Positions 41,055 to 48,770 are shown, counted from the first letter of the stretch. The stretch is DNA of 64,000 nucleotides from Microvirga calopogonii (GCF_003347665.1 NZ_QDGA01000006.1:62001-126000), one strand, 5' to 3'. The notes: generated from the letters alone by a model not told the origin. Numbers and translations: made by a program.

Positions 41055-41133
41055 TCCTATCTTTCGGGGATTGTGACGAAACTGTCTTCACTGATCTTGT
41101 CTGAAAGAACCTCTTTCCCTTTTCAGGGGATTT
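41055..41133 (-). promoter_or_regulatory. double leader box before paralogue 3
   Basis: On the minus strand the outer box AAATCCCCTGAAAAGGG (41114-41133) and the inner box CACAATCCCCGAAAGATAGGAT (41055-41072) are separated by about 40 bases. The same doubled layout lies before the 43256 copy and in the leader of the 48334 gene. Confidence 0.6.
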
Positions 41134-41163
41134 GATCTTGGTCCTTTCACTTCTGAAGCGGCA

Positions 41164-42081
41164 TCAAGCAGCCGCTTTCATCTGTTTCACCTCCGGGTGC
41201 CACTGGAGGTAATAGGGAGCCTTGGTCCAGTTGGCTCCGGCGTTGTGGACGAACAGAACCACTGCATCGTCCACCGGCAGGGCCGAGAGCAGAGAGCGGA
41301 TTCGACGCTCCTGTTCCGCGTAGGCGCGATTGGGACGGTCAGCCATGTCGTAGGTCCAATCCATGGTGCGGATCAGGCCCGCGAGCTCGTCGTTCTGAGC
41401 CGTGAGGACCTCTGGATCCTGGCCTTCGGTTCGGGCGAAGGCTTCAGCCTTCCGCTCAATCTCTTCAATCTGAGCGTCATAGGCGTCGAACTGGGGATCG
41501 AAGCCGCGCAGATGCTCCATGTTGGCATCTTTGCGCTCAATCACAGACTTGGCGTAGTCCGCCAGGCGGGCGAAGGCCGGGTGCGTAAGAGCAGGGCCCG
41601 ACACCGGAAGCAGGATTTTCCCGAAGTAGGTGGATCTCACGTCGGCGTGGAACACGCCATCGGTCCACACCTTCCGCTTCTGGGGATGGTTGGAATAGAC
41701 CATCCAATCTGGCCAGACGGTGGAATCACGGAACGAGAACTCGTTCACCTCCCCAAGGAACTCATCGCGGGCGACGTCCCAGGCGGCGAGGCCGGCGATA
41801 CTCCGGCAGATATCGATGAGGGTGAAGCGGGTGCGGGCACCGTTGACAATCCCACCTTCGGGGCCTTCAAGATCAATCAGGAGGTAGCGATTGCCTTCCG
41901 CCGCCAGGAAGGAGTGCGTCAGGTGCCGCAGGCCACGGGGCAGGTTCTTGAAGAGCGCCCGGATGTCCTCCTGAACAGTCTTGCGGGCTTCGCTGCGGAC
42001 TTGGGAGAGCCTGTACTGCGCCGTCCCGATCTCCGAGATAGCGAAGCGCTGACCACGAATTTCATTGAAGATGCGAGACAT
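41164..42081 (-). CDS. hypothetical protein, leader-boxed
   Basis: This encodes 305 residues from MSRIFNEIRGQRFAISEIG. Alpha/beta with several Trp-containing strands, a long charged helix (AQIEEIERKAEAFARTEG) and ending in VVLFVHNAGANWTKAPYYLQWH. No family is recognised. The box at 42095-42109 fixes the ATG at 42081. It is one of the longer unassigned proteins. Confidence 0.75.
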   Translation of the reverse strand: MSRIFNEIRGQRFAISEIGTAQYRLSQVRSEARKTVQEDIRALFKNLPRGLRHLTHSFLAAEGNRYLLIDLEGPEGGIVNGARTRFTLIDICRSIAGLAAWDVARDEFLGEVNEFSFRDSTVWPDWMVYSNHPQKRKVWTDGVFHADVRSTYFGKILLPVSGPALTHPAFARLADYAKSVIERKDANMEHLRGFDPQFDAYDAQIEEIERKAEAFARTEGQDPEVLTAQNDELAGLIRTMDWTYDMADRPNRAYAEQERRIRSLLSALPVDDAVVLFVHNAGANWTKAPYYLQWHPEVKQMKAAA

Positions 42082-42168
42082 CGGCGAGCCCTTTCCTTTC
42101 GGGGATTTCGAAATCACCCTGGTTCGATCTTCAGGATCGAGAAAAGAGCTTGGGAGTGGGCGGGTTGC

Positions 42169-42423
42169 TTATTCCGTGTCAGGCCGGAGGCCAGCTCTGC
42201 GGACCCACTCGCTTATGCCTGCCTCGACAGCCGCCTGTGCGGCCTCCCGAGTCACTTCCTTTCCGCGGCTGGGAGTTACGAATTCGGCGAAGCCTGTATC
42301 CAGGTCCCAATCCCAGACTCCAAAGCCGAAAAGGACCGTGCCAACTTGGAACTCGCCCAGATGAGCCACGTAGCATTCATCGTCGGGATAGTGCTCTGTG
42401 TCCCTCTGCCATCGAAGGTTCAT
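42169..42423 (-). CDS. 84-residue hypothetical protein
   Basis: The frame MNLRWQRDTEHYPDDECYVAH ends with a helix EAAQAAVEAGISEWVRRAGL. GGAGGCATT is a good ribosome-binding site. No family is recognised. Confidence 0.66.
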   Translation of the reverse strand: MNLRWQRDTEHYPDDECYVAHLGEFQVGTVLFGFGVWDWDLDTGFAEFVTPSRGKEVTREAAQAAVEAGISEWVRRAGLRPDTE

Positions 42424-42495
42424 AATGCCTCCACGCCTCGTCTAGGCGTCAAACCTCCCTGACCCGAGCGCAGTTCCCCTCATCGACCGCCTCTG

Positions 42496-42804
42496 CTAGG
42501 AAATATCGCCCGCATCGACAAAGTCGACGTCAGACAGTTCGGCCAGGAGGGAGACCGCGGCAATCCTTTGCACCGCCGGCGCGATCTCCTCCCATTGGGC
42601 GTCGAAGGGGGAGTGCGTCTCGAGATGGACGGTCTCCTGGTCGTCTCCGATGGTAACCGTCAACGCTCCTGGCTGTCGGCCGTATTCCGCCGTCAGCTTT
42701 CCGCTGACGGATAGCAACGACGCACGGCCTTCCCACCGGCTGGGTTGGCCGACATTGGTTTGCTCCATCCCCTCAAATCGGACGGATTTTGCGAGCAGTC
42801 CCAT
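42496..42804 (-). CDS. hypothetical protein following a small membrane gene
   Basis: This encodes 102 residues from MGLLAKSVRFEGMEQTNVG; it starts four bases after the stop of the 27-residue peptide gene, so the two are coupled. Beta-rich with GALTVTIGDDQETVHLETH. A helical C-terminus. No family is recognised. Confidence 0.65.
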   Translation of the reverse strand: MGLLAKSVRFEGMEQTNVGQPSRWEGRASLLSVSGKLTAEYGRQPGALTVTIGDDQETVHLETHSPFDAQWEEIAPAVQRIAAVSLLAELSDVDFVDAGDIS

Positions 42805-42808
42805 CAGG

Positions 42809-42892
42809 TCAGACGCCCTTGCTGAGGGCATATCCCACGACAGCCAGCGGGAATACGACTCCCAGGGCAAAGCGCATCAGCTGTGCAACCAT
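42809..42892 (-). CDS. 27-residue membrane peptide
   Basis: The frame MVAQLMRFALGVVFPLAVVG ends YALSKGV; a single membrane helix. GGAGGTCAAC before the ATG is one of the best ribosome-binding sites in the window. The next gene follows four bases on, and together they form a mini operon. Peptides of this kind often regulate a membrane partner. Confidence 0.6.
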   Translation of the reverse strand: MVAQLMRFALGVVFPLAVVGYALSKGV

Positions 42893-42942
42893 GTTGACCT
42901 CCATTCACTCACACCAGCGAGACCGTCCTCGCAGCGCACATC

Positions 42943-42970
42943 AAAAAAGCCGCCCGAGAGGGCGGCTTCT
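42943..42970. terminator. terminator after the 42991 gene
   Basis: AAAAAAGCCGCCC-GAGA-GGGCGGCTTCTG, adjacent to the stop at 42991. Confidence 0.8.
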
Positions 42971-42990
42971 GTTTCCGGCATCGGGTGCCG

Positions 42991-43158
42991 TTAGGCTGCG
43001 GGCAGCGGTTCCTCGTCGGAGCCGTCATCCTCAACCTGGTGATGGGGGTCGGCGCGATGATCGAGATCGTGCGACCGATCAAGATAGCTCGATGCCTTGC
43101 CGGGATCATTGGTCGAGGCGGCAAGCCAGTAGTAGAACTTTGCCAGGAGATATTTCAC
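42991..43158 (-). CDS. 55-residue acidic-tailed protein
   Basis: GTG start with AGGTAGG upstream; reads VKYLLAKFYYWLAASTNDPG with a His/Asp-rich middle and an acidic end (DDGSDEEPLPAA). The N-terminus could be a membrane-contacting helix. No family is recognised. Confidence 0.6.
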   Translation of the reverse strand: MKYLLAKFYYWLAASTNDPGKASSYLDRSHDLDHRADPHHQVEDDGSDEEPLPAA

Positions 43159-43255
43159 CAGAACCTACCTGTCTGGAGCGGAGGTGGCAGGGTCGGCACG
43201 CCGCGTGCGCCGTGGCAGGCTAGCGCCTGCGCCGACCCTAGGTGGCGAAAGCCGA

Positions 43256-43648
43256 TTACGCGGCTTCCTTCATCTCGGTCTGGGCGGCTGCCTCCGGAGC
43301 CGTCTCACGCGGCGTCGACAGGCCGATGATGCGGAACACGCTGGATTCCTTGCGCTCCTCCGTGGCCGGCAGGGTCTCGAAGATGCCGAAGACGCGGATC
43401 GGCTGGCCTTCCTTGAGCTGCTCGCGGATCGCATCGAGAGATTTTCCGCTCGCGGTGTGCAGCATCGTCGAGGGCTTGCTGGCGCCGCGGCGGGTGTACT
43501 CGCCGACGAAGCTGACAAACGGCGTGCCGTTCTTGTTCGAGCCCTCCTTGATCGTCTTCGGCGTGACCATGCGCGGATAGGTGCGCTGCTTCTGGGCGTT
43601 GTCGTTGGCGACGGTGGAAACGGCGGAGATGTTGGCAGCGTTTGTCAT
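43256..43648 (-). CDS. OB-fold-like single-strand-binding protein, paralogue 4 (identical to paralogue 2)
   Basis: This encodes 130 residues, amino-acid identical to the 40091-40483 gene. The DNA is near-identical over about 385 bases; the first differences lie in the last codons and just before the start (leader TTCC... against GATCC...). The duplication is therefore recent or maintained by gene conversion. It has its own doubled leader box and is followed upstream by the two tandem RNAs. Confidence 0.8.
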   Translation of the reverse strand: MTNAANISAVSTVANDNAQKQRTYPRMVTPKTIKEGSNKNGTPFVSFVGEYTRRGASKPSTMLHTASGKSLDAIREQLKEGQPIRVFGIFETLPATEERKESSVFRIIGLSTPRETAPEAAAQTEMKEAA

Positions 43649-43657
43649 CGAACTGAT

Positions 43658-43730
43658 CCTTATTTTGGGGATTGAAACGAGCCTTGCTCATTTTTGATCT
43701 GAGGAAATCTGATTCCCTTTCGGGGATTGA
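43658..43730 (-). promoter_or_regulatory. double leader box before paralogue 4
   Basis: The inner box CAATCCCCAAAATAAGGA at 43658-43675 is followed 40 bases upstream by CAATCCCCGAAAGGGA (43714-43730), the same doubled arrangement as before paralogue 3. Confidence 0.6.
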
Positions 43731-43857
43731 ACCTTTTCCTCTTCGCTGATCTTTTCTGAATTCAAGAAACGTCCGGACGCCCACTGCGCTGGAAATTTGC
43801 TTCGCAGACTGAGTAGAGGTTGACCGGCGTGGTTTTTGGGGTTTGGCTCAACGAGCA

Positions 43858-43912
43858 CAAAAGAAGCCGCGAGATTGGTAGGGCCCATGTGGCACTCTCG
43901 CGGCTTCTTTCG
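43858..43912. terminator. terminator of tandem RNA copy A
   Basis: AAAGAAGCCGCGAGA (43859) pairs with TCTCGCGGCTTCTTT (about 43895-43910) through a 15-base stem with a ~21-base loop. It closes the transcript of the structured RNA on the minus strand. Confidence 0.7.
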
Positions 43913-44186
43913 TTAGGTGACCTTTAAGTTGGAGGTCGATCCACCCTCGTCCCTGATGAGATAGGGAGCCCGTCAGCGGTGCTCAGTGCTACCCGGCGTT
44001 TTAGATCCGTGGGTCATGGATCCGCGTCAGCGAGGATCAGAGGCTGAGGCAACGGTCGGGTTACATGTCCGCCGTGTACCTGGCCAAAAGGCTACTTTGG
44101 TCAAAGAGTTCCTGCAGTACGGCCAATGGGCCAACAGATGAGGCAGGTATGGTGTCGACTATCAATATCGGAAGCCGCTAGCATAT

Positions 44187-44198
44187 CTAACGTTTCAT
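44187..44198 (-). CDS. three-codon minigene MKR
   Basis: ATG-AAA-CGT-TAG, six bases after AGGAGG. Such minigenes can be translated in vivo and release dipeptidyl- or tripeptidyl-tRNA (known for the lambda bar minigenes). The same arrangement is in copy B, with one conserved codon (Lys) and one changed. Confidence 0.5.
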   Translation of the reverse strand: MKR

Positions 44199-44249
44199 CT
44201 TACCCTCCTCTAAGGTCGATTTTGCGGGGATTTCAACTTCCCCTTCTTC

Positions 44250-44598
44250 ACATTCTCAAATGAACTAAAAATCTGATTGGCAGTGATCCTGGGGTGCCAT
44301 CCCACCTTCGACGCCCGAGAGGTAGCGAGCCCTTGAGCGGTGCCCATACTATCCGGTGTTTTAGACCCGTGGATCTTGGGTCCGCGTCAGCGACGATCAG
44401 AGGCTGAGGTCTCGTAGCGAGCACCTTGCCAAAAAGGATACTTGTTGTGAATCCCTGCAGAACGGTCAAACGGACCAGCGGATGAGGCAGGTATATGTCA
44501 GAAAGCCACTCTGGGCTGGGACGTTGATTTGATCTAGAGCTTCATTGTTGCCTCCTCTCAAGGCCACCTTCTTCTATTGGGGATTTCAACTTCCCCTT
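44250..44598 (-). ncRNA. tandem structured RNA, copy B, with three-codon minigene
   Basis: Second copy of the element, upstream of copy A on the same strand. Its leader (GGGGAAGTTGAAATCCCC, 44574-44598) and AGGAGG are nearly the same as those of A. The minigene is ATGAAGCTCTAG. The structured core pairs as in A, with covarying stems. No strong terminator lies between B and A, although GGTG/CACC before a short T-run (about 44265-44295) may act as one. Transcription on the minus strand is inferred from the position of box, ribosome-binding site and terminator. Confidence 0.65.
44534..44545 (-). CDS. three-codon minigene MKL
   Basis: ATG-AAG-CTC-TAG preceded by GAGAGGAGGCAACA, a strong ribosome-binding site. 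Counterpart of the minigene at 44187. Confidence 0.5.
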   Translation of the reverse strand: MKL

Positions 44599-44634
44599 CT
44601 GCGCATTCTCAGTTGGATAGAAAATCCATGCTTC

Positions 44635-45441
44635 CTAAGCTGCGGAAGCCGCAGCCTCTTGCTCGTCGATCTGGTGCAGGACCGAGAAAAGTGCCCCATG
44701 GAACTGGTGATAGATCTTGGCGGCGCGACCAGCCCCAACAAAAGGCATGATCATCTGAGCAGGGACATATGCCCCGACATGGGTCTCCTGGGATCCTAGA
44801 TCGGCCCCTACCAGCACTCCGGCAAGGCGTCCTTCATTGTCAACGACTGGACCGCCCAGATCGCTCCGGTTCGGATAATCGAAGCACACATGGGCTGCGA
44901 TCGTGTGCTTGCCTCCAAACGCGGCGTCGGCACCGTCGCGGAAGTACGTCATCGTCGGGTGGGCGGAGATCCAGCCGGCTTTAACGACGTGGGGCGGCTC
45001 GCTGCCGAGCGTGTTAAGATCAAGAGTGCTATCCCCAAAGACACCATCGGCATAGCCGATGCGCCATACGTGGTTTTTGCCATTCATGGCCGCGATGGTG
45101 GCGATCTCAGGATTGGGCCAACGCTCGATCTCATCGCCGCGGACCTGGAGGACGGCGATCGGGAGAACGGGCGTCTCATACACCCAGTCGACCCAGTACA
45201 TTCGTCCGGTGCCGTCCAGAAGGTGGATGCGAAGATCGTGATAGGGGCCAGCCCCTTTCCACTGCTCCCAAGGGAGTTTGATCTTGCCATCTGAGATCGT
45301 CGCGAAGGCTCCGCCGCCCACGTTGGTGGCAAATCCGACGAATGAGCGTTCGCCATTGTAGGGGTGTCTACAGATTGCAGCGATGCTCCCTTTCAGGGAC
45401 GCGAGGCCTTGTTCGGTGAATACGCCAGGGTTTTTCGGCAA
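44635..45441 (-). CDS. trypsin-fold-like protein lacking the catalytic Ser
   Basis: This encodes 268 residues from a TTG at 45441 with GGAGG five bases upstream. RSDLGGPVVDNEGRLAGVLVG matches the GDSGGP(L/V)(V)...G(x)(V/L)(V)GV block of chymotrypsin-fold proteases, but the Ser position is Leu. YHDLRIHLLD may hold the Asp region. It is therefore likely an inactive protease-fold protein (binding role), or my alignment of the motif is wrong. Confidence 0.55.
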   Translation of the reverse strand: MPKNPGVFTEQGLASLKGSIAAICRHPYNGERSFVGFATNVGGGAFATISDGKIKLPWEQWKGAGPYHDLRIHLLDGTGRMYWVDWVYETPVLPIAVLQVRGDEIERWPNPEIATIAAMNGKNHVWRIGYADGVFGDSTLDLNTLGSEPPHVVKAGWISAHPTMTYFRDGADAAFGGKHTIAAHVCFDYPNRSDLGGPVVDNEGRLAGVLVGADLGSQETHVGAYVPAQMIMPFVGAGRAAKIYHQFHGALFSVLHQIDEQEAAASAA

Positions 45442-45516
45442 CGGAGCCTCCGTGGGCTTAAATCGGCTGGGACAAGGTGGACCCGACCATTGATCGAGTC
45501 CCAGAGTGCGGTGGCT

Positions 45517-46002
45517 CTACTGGATGAGCGAAACCTGCCGCGCCTGGGCGGTGAAGTGATGGGCAATCACCGCCTGCGGGATCTCGACGGGCGCGGACAG
45601 GAGGAAGTGATGCTCTTCGGCCACCCGCCGCCACGGTGAGTTTGGACCGTGCGCGAGGAGGCTCAGGCTGGCCTCGGGCAGCCCGGCGTGGCGCTCGTCC
45701 ACCCATTCGATGAGTTCGTGGGTGATCGTGTCCTCATCCGGCACGGCTGGGCACCCCTTGACCTGAACCGGCTCGGTGATCGGAGCATCCCCGTAGGATG
45801 ACAACTGAGCGAACAGGCGGCCGAAGACTGGACCTTCGCTCCAGACCTCCGGGGCTTCGGTCAGGAGCGGCTTTCCAAGGATCGGGATCGACCAGCCATA
45901 CAGGAGATAGCAGAGAGTCTGGACCCGCTTGTGAGTGATACCGCCAGAAGCGGCGTGGCGAGCGATCAGCGTGTTTGCGACTGCAATCGGGGGGTATGCC
46001 AT
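45517..46002 (-). CDS. Panacea-domain (DUF4065, SocA-like) protein
   Basis: This encodes 161 residues from MAYPPIAVANTLIARHAAS. The opening VANTLIARHAASGGITHKRVQTLCYLLYGWSI, then EVWSEGPVFGRLFAQL and HGPNSPWRRV, is the Panacea signature. Panacea domains are antitoxin parts in many toxin-antitoxin systems. No matching toxin is recognisable beside it; the neighbour at 44635 is not a known toxin type. GGAGATCTC precedes the ATG. Confidence 0.8.
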   Translation of the reverse strand: MAYPPIAVANTLIARHAASGGITHKRVQTLCYLLYGWSIPILGKPLLTEAPEVWSEGPVFGRLFAQLSSYGDAPITEPVQVKGCPAVPDEDTITHELIEWVDERHAGLPEASLSLLAHGPNSPWRRVAEEHHFLLSAPVEIPQAVIAHHFTAQARQVSLIQ

Positions 46003-46041
46003 GGTCCGAGATCTCCGTTGAAGGGAAGGCAAACGAATGCG

Positions 46042-46067
46042 GCGCGGGAGGATGAATCCTCCCGCGC
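46042..46067. terminator. perfect 12-bp hairpin terminator
   Basis: GCGCGGGAGGAT-GA-ATCCTCCCGCGC after the minus-strand stop at 46115; no T-run but very stable. Confidence 0.6.
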
Positions 46068-46114
46068 TGGTGGTCGGTCTGGCCGACGCTAGATCGTGGC
46101 TGTGAGGCTAGCTC

Positions 46115-46834
46115 TTAGCCGCCGCGACGGTTCCACTCGGCATTGATTGCCTCGTGCATCGCTGCGCACATGCGGTCCTGAAGATCGTCCTGGTTGTCCT
46201 TCAACCAGGTCCGAATTTCTTCATCGGCGGGAGCCGGCTCAATCCTATTGCTGATCAGGGCGTCCACGTCGTTGACATCGTAGGCGGCTACGGCCCAGCC
46301 CCGGCGGCGCATTTCCTCAAGGGCGAGGCAGAGATCATGGTGGCTGAGTTCTGCTGGATCGAACGGGACGGGGGGTGGGGCGTTCGGGACCATCCCATCC
46401 GACTGCCTCAAACGGTCGAGCAGTTCTTGAACCCCGTCCTGATCCAGCGAGATATCCTCGTTGAGGTCCTCGGCCTCTCCGGAGGCCAGGAGATGGACCT
46501 CATTCGACCGCTTGAAGGGCTCCCCCAAGCCCTCTTCATGGTAATGGAAAAGAGCCGCGAGGACCGTGTTCTTGTCCTGGGTGCTGAGGGGATAGAGGAG
46601 ATCGGCCGTCGGCCCCTCGACCTGTAACTTGAGCCGACGGAGTTCGTGGGGGCGAACGTTGTGAGCTCCGAACTCCTCGGGCGTCTCCTGAGGTGTGTAG
46701 ATCCCAATTTCCACACCCCACTGGAGGAGATGGCCTCCTTCGTTCAGGCCGAGGATCTCACCCTCCTCGAGAGCTTTTACGTCGAGCAACTCTCCCGTCG
46801 CGGGGAGGTGAAGCATCATTCTGGGCAGATTCAC
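46115..46834 (-). CDS. hypothetical acidic protein
   Basis: This encodes 239 residues from GTG 46834, which has AAGGA eight bases upstream; ATGs at 46819 and 46816 are weaker. Acidic, helix-rich C-terminus (ALEEMRRRGWAVAAYDVNDVD, TWLKDNQDDLQDRM). It overlaps the end of the 46758 gene by 77 bases. No family is recognised. Confidence 0.68.
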   Translation of the reverse strand: MNLPRMMLHLPATGELLDVKALEEGEILGLNEGGHLLQWGVEIGIYTPQETPEEFGAHNVRPHELRRLKLQVEGPTADLLYPLSTQDKNTVLAALFHYHEEGLGEPFKRSNEVHLLASGEAEDLNEDISLDQDGVQELLDRLRQSDGMVPNAPPPVPFDPAELSHHDLCLALEEMRRRGWAVAAYDVNDVDALISNRIEPAPADEEIRTWLKDNQDDLQDRMCAAMHEAINAEWNRRGG

Positions 46835-47030
46835 GTCGCAGTTCCTTACAGAAGGCAAGAGCGCAGAGATCGAAAGCGGTATGGCAGGCGATTTCCCGCG
46901 CCACAGCTTCGGTCCATTCCGGATCGGTTTTCAGGGTCTTGATCCGCGCAGGTAGCAGTTCCTCCTTGTGCTTCCGAGCCGCAATCAGGGCGTCGTAAGC
47001 GATGAGAAGGGTTTCACGGGGGTCTGCCAT
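46758..47030 (-). CDS. 90-residue hypothetical protein
   Basis: The frame MADPRETLLIAYDALIAARKH is helix-rich and contains HTAFDLCALAFCKELRRE. The C-terminal 25 codons overlap the next gene's start. AGGA lies about ten bases before the ATG. Confidence 0.6.
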   Translation of the reverse strand: MADPRETLLIAYDALIAARKHKEELLPARIKTLKTDPEWTEAVAREIACHTAFDLCALAFCKELRRESAQNDASPPRDGRVARRKSSRGG

Positions 47031-47146
47031 GACTGCGGAATCCTGCGGCTGTAAGGCTGAAGAGGCTGTGTCCCCCTGGTCAGGGGCCTTTGGCCAGTTC
47101 TCCAGCCTCCACGGTAGCAGAGGCGGGTAAACCAATCCCGACATGG

Positions 47147-47401
47147 TCAGTGGTTCTGGTATCGGCCGAGTTCGCTGGGCCGAACCCGCATGAAGGTCGT
47201 GGCCGTGTTGCCGTTTCCATCAAGGATGTCGGCGCCATCGTCGTGGAGCCGAACCCCGAAGTACCCACGCGTTGCCTTCGGATTCAGCGAATAGAACAGC
47301 CGCAGGAACCCAGGCTTCGTGGAGGCCGTCGATCTGGCAAGCTGGCGTGACTCGATCCGGCGGCTGCCTTCTCGATCGATGACGCGGTAATGATCCGGCA
47401 T
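47147..47401 (-). CDS. 84-residue hypothetical protein
   Basis: The frame MPDHYRVIDREGSRRIESRQLA ends PSELGRYQNH. Basic first half and a strand-rich second half (FGVRLHDDGADILDGNGNTA). GGAAAGGAAA precedes the ATG. No family is recognised. Confidence 0.66.
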   Translation of the reverse strand: MPDHYRVIDREGSRRIESRQLARSTASTKPGFLRLFYSLNPKATRGYFGVRLHDDGADILDGNGNTATTFMRVRPSELGRYQNH

Positions 47402-47426
47402 CGTGTTTCCTTTCCGTGAAATGCGA

Positions 47427-47627
47427 TTAGGCGCAGAGGAGCCGCTCGGCGGTGGCCGACGCGGCTGCGTAGGAGGTGTGGGGGAGGGAGAAGAAGTCGC
47501 CCTGGGCCGTCTCGACCTGGACCACGAAGCCGTTGCCTTCGGGCAGGACGGTTGCGTCCTTTACGTCAGAACCGAAGGCCTGGATGTTGGCAGCTTCCTG
47601 AGACGAAAAACGATCGTAACCGGACAT
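47427..47627 (-). CDS. 66-residue hypothetical protein, leader-boxed
   Basis: The frame MSGYDRFSSQEAANIQAFG is a compact alpha/beta sequence with AAASATAERLLCA at the end. The box at 47641-47657 (TTTTGGGGATTTT) sits before the start with AAGGAGAG between. No family is recognised. Confidence 0.7.
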   Translation of the reverse strand: MSGYDRFSSQEAANIQAFGSDVKDATVLPEGNGFVVQVETAQGDFFSLPHTSYAAASATAERLLCA

Positions 47628-47716
47628 CGTGGCTCTCCTTGATTTTGGGGATTTTCAATTCATCCCTTTCATCTCGGACTGAGCCTGGAATTCAGATCCT
47701 GGAAGTTGGCACTCCG

Positions 47717-48172
47717 CTACCCGCGCAATAGGGCGATTGCTGTCTCCGCATCGGTCCATGTGAGCCCGATGCTAGGGTCAACCTGAATGTGGAAATGCTT
47801 CTGGTGCGGCAGCATGCCTGGGTCATCATCAATAATGACGTATCGGGCGGGCCGGTGGCGTTGCAGATGACGATCGATCTCGGAGCCTCGGATCGGAAGG
47901 TCGGCAATCTCCTCCTCCGGGAGAAGATCCGGAGTCCGCCAATCCATGAAATAGCGCTCCTGGCCGATCCCAGCTCTAGCGAGCTTGTCCTGGCAGTCGG
48001 CATCGCGGCGCCAGGTGCTTGCGACAACCAGGCGGGCACCTGTCTGGTCGAGGATATCGACGACCATAGCGGCCGACCCGGGCGGGATGTAGCCGGCCCC
48101 GCCGAGTTTTGTCGTTCGATCGGTGACGATGACGCCATCGATATCGAGATAAACGAGCGGGGTCGCGGCCAT
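47717..48172 (-). CDS. HAD-superfamily protein (polynucleotide-phosphatase-like)
   Basis: This encodes 151 residues from ATG 48172. LVYLDIDGVIV is HAD motif I (DxDGV), RLVVASTWRR is motif II (hydrophobic-Ser/Thr), and RYVIIDDDPGML carries the C-terminal acidic motif. The pattern LDxDGV...VVxSTWR resembles the HAD domain of small Swiss-army-knife RNA repair proteins. It probably removes phosphate from a nucleotide or RNA end. Leader box at 48178-48191. Confidence 0.72.
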   Translation of the reverse strand: MAATPLVYLDIDGVIVTDRTTKLGGAGYIPPGSAAMVVDILDQTGARLVVASTWRRDADCQDKLARAGIGQERYFMDWRTPDLLPEEEIADLPIRGSEIDRHLQRHRPARYVIIDDDPGMLPHQKHFHIQVDPSIGLTWTDAETAIALLRG

Positions 48173-48273
48173 CTTCATCCTCGGGGATTTCGTCCTTGGG
48201 TGTCCGATTCCTGCTGAGGGAAAGAAACCAAGGAGCTATGAAATGGTTCGGTGGTTTACGAATTCGTGCAAAA

Positions 48274-48304
48274 GAAAAGCCACCTTAACCAAGGTGGCTT
48301 TTCT
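48274..48304. terminator. terminator of the 48334 gene
   Basis: AAAAGCCACCTT-AACC-AAGGTGGCTTTTC after the stop at 48334. Confidence 0.8.
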
Positions 48305-48333
48305 CAAGCTGGCCGAGATCCGGGGGCTTTGGA

Positions 48334-48672
48334 TCAGGCCGCGGCTTGTTCCTTCGGCGGCAGCGCCTCGCTGATCACGCGGAAGACGTTGCGCTCGAAA
48401 GTGCCGTAGAGGGCGACCGGGCCCTCCTGAAAGAGGTGCTGCGTGCTGTCGAAGGCCTTGCCGAAAGCCATCGTCGTGACGGTCACTTCGCGGTTGTCCT
48501 TGCGGCGCGTGAAGGTCAGCTTGGCCTTCGTATAGGGCTTGTCGTTCTTGTCCTTAGCGACCTCGACGGCCGACAGGTGGCCGCGCACCGGAAATGCGGG
48601 GGAGCGATCCTGGGAAACCTGAGTGCCAGAGACGTTGTTCGAAACCTGGTTGTCGTTCACTGCCGTGTCCAT
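48334..48672 (-). CDS. OB-fold-like single-strand-binding protein, distant paralogue
   Basis: This encodes 112 residues from MDTAVNDNQVSNNVSGTQV. FPVRGHLSAVEVAKDKNDKPYTKAKLTFTRR, GPVALYGTFERNVFRVISEALPP. The fold pattern matches the paralogues at 39537-43648 but sequence identity is low. Its leader is 260 bases long and holds the hairpin element at 48934 and two leader boxes. Confidence 0.68.
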   Translation of the reverse strand: MDTAVNDNQVSNNVSGTQVSQDRSPAFPVRGHLSAVEVAKDKNDKPYTKAKLTFTRRKDNREVTVTTMAFGKAFDSTQHLFQEGPVALYGTFERNVFRVISEALPPKEQAAA

Positions 48673-48770
48673 GATTGGCTTTCTCTCTCGTTGTGCCAAA
48701 GGCTGGTGATGATGTGGTCCCTGTCTCAGGTGACCGGTCGATATCGTCCGGGCGGTTGATGTCCGCCTCT

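Larger units (their letters stand above)
43858..44245 (-). ncRNA. tandem structured RNA, copy A, with three-codon minigene
   Basis: On the minus strand: leader box with an internal GGGGA/TCCCC stem (44221-44245), then GAGGAGGG, then ATGAAACGTTAG (Met-Lys-Arg-stop, 44187-44198), then about 300 bases without a plausible ORF. A 200-base core matches copy B, including CATACCTGCCTCATC, CCTCAGCCTCTGATC, GCTGACGCGGA and TCTAAAAC. Compensatory changes support hairpins: GGCC/GGCC here against GGTC/GACC in B, GATCC/GGATC against GACCC/GGGTC, and a CCC/GGG against CGC/GCG. It ends at the terminator at 43858. No known RNA class is recognised by eye. Confidence 0.65.

Noticed and set aside
41197..42462. 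421-codon plus-strand frame
   Set aside because: Antisense to the 41164 gene, which has leader box and start; no ribosome-binding site.
44248..44469. 73-codon TTG-start frame in tandem RNA B
   Set aside because: Not conserved in copy A, whereas stems are; the region is better explained as RNA.
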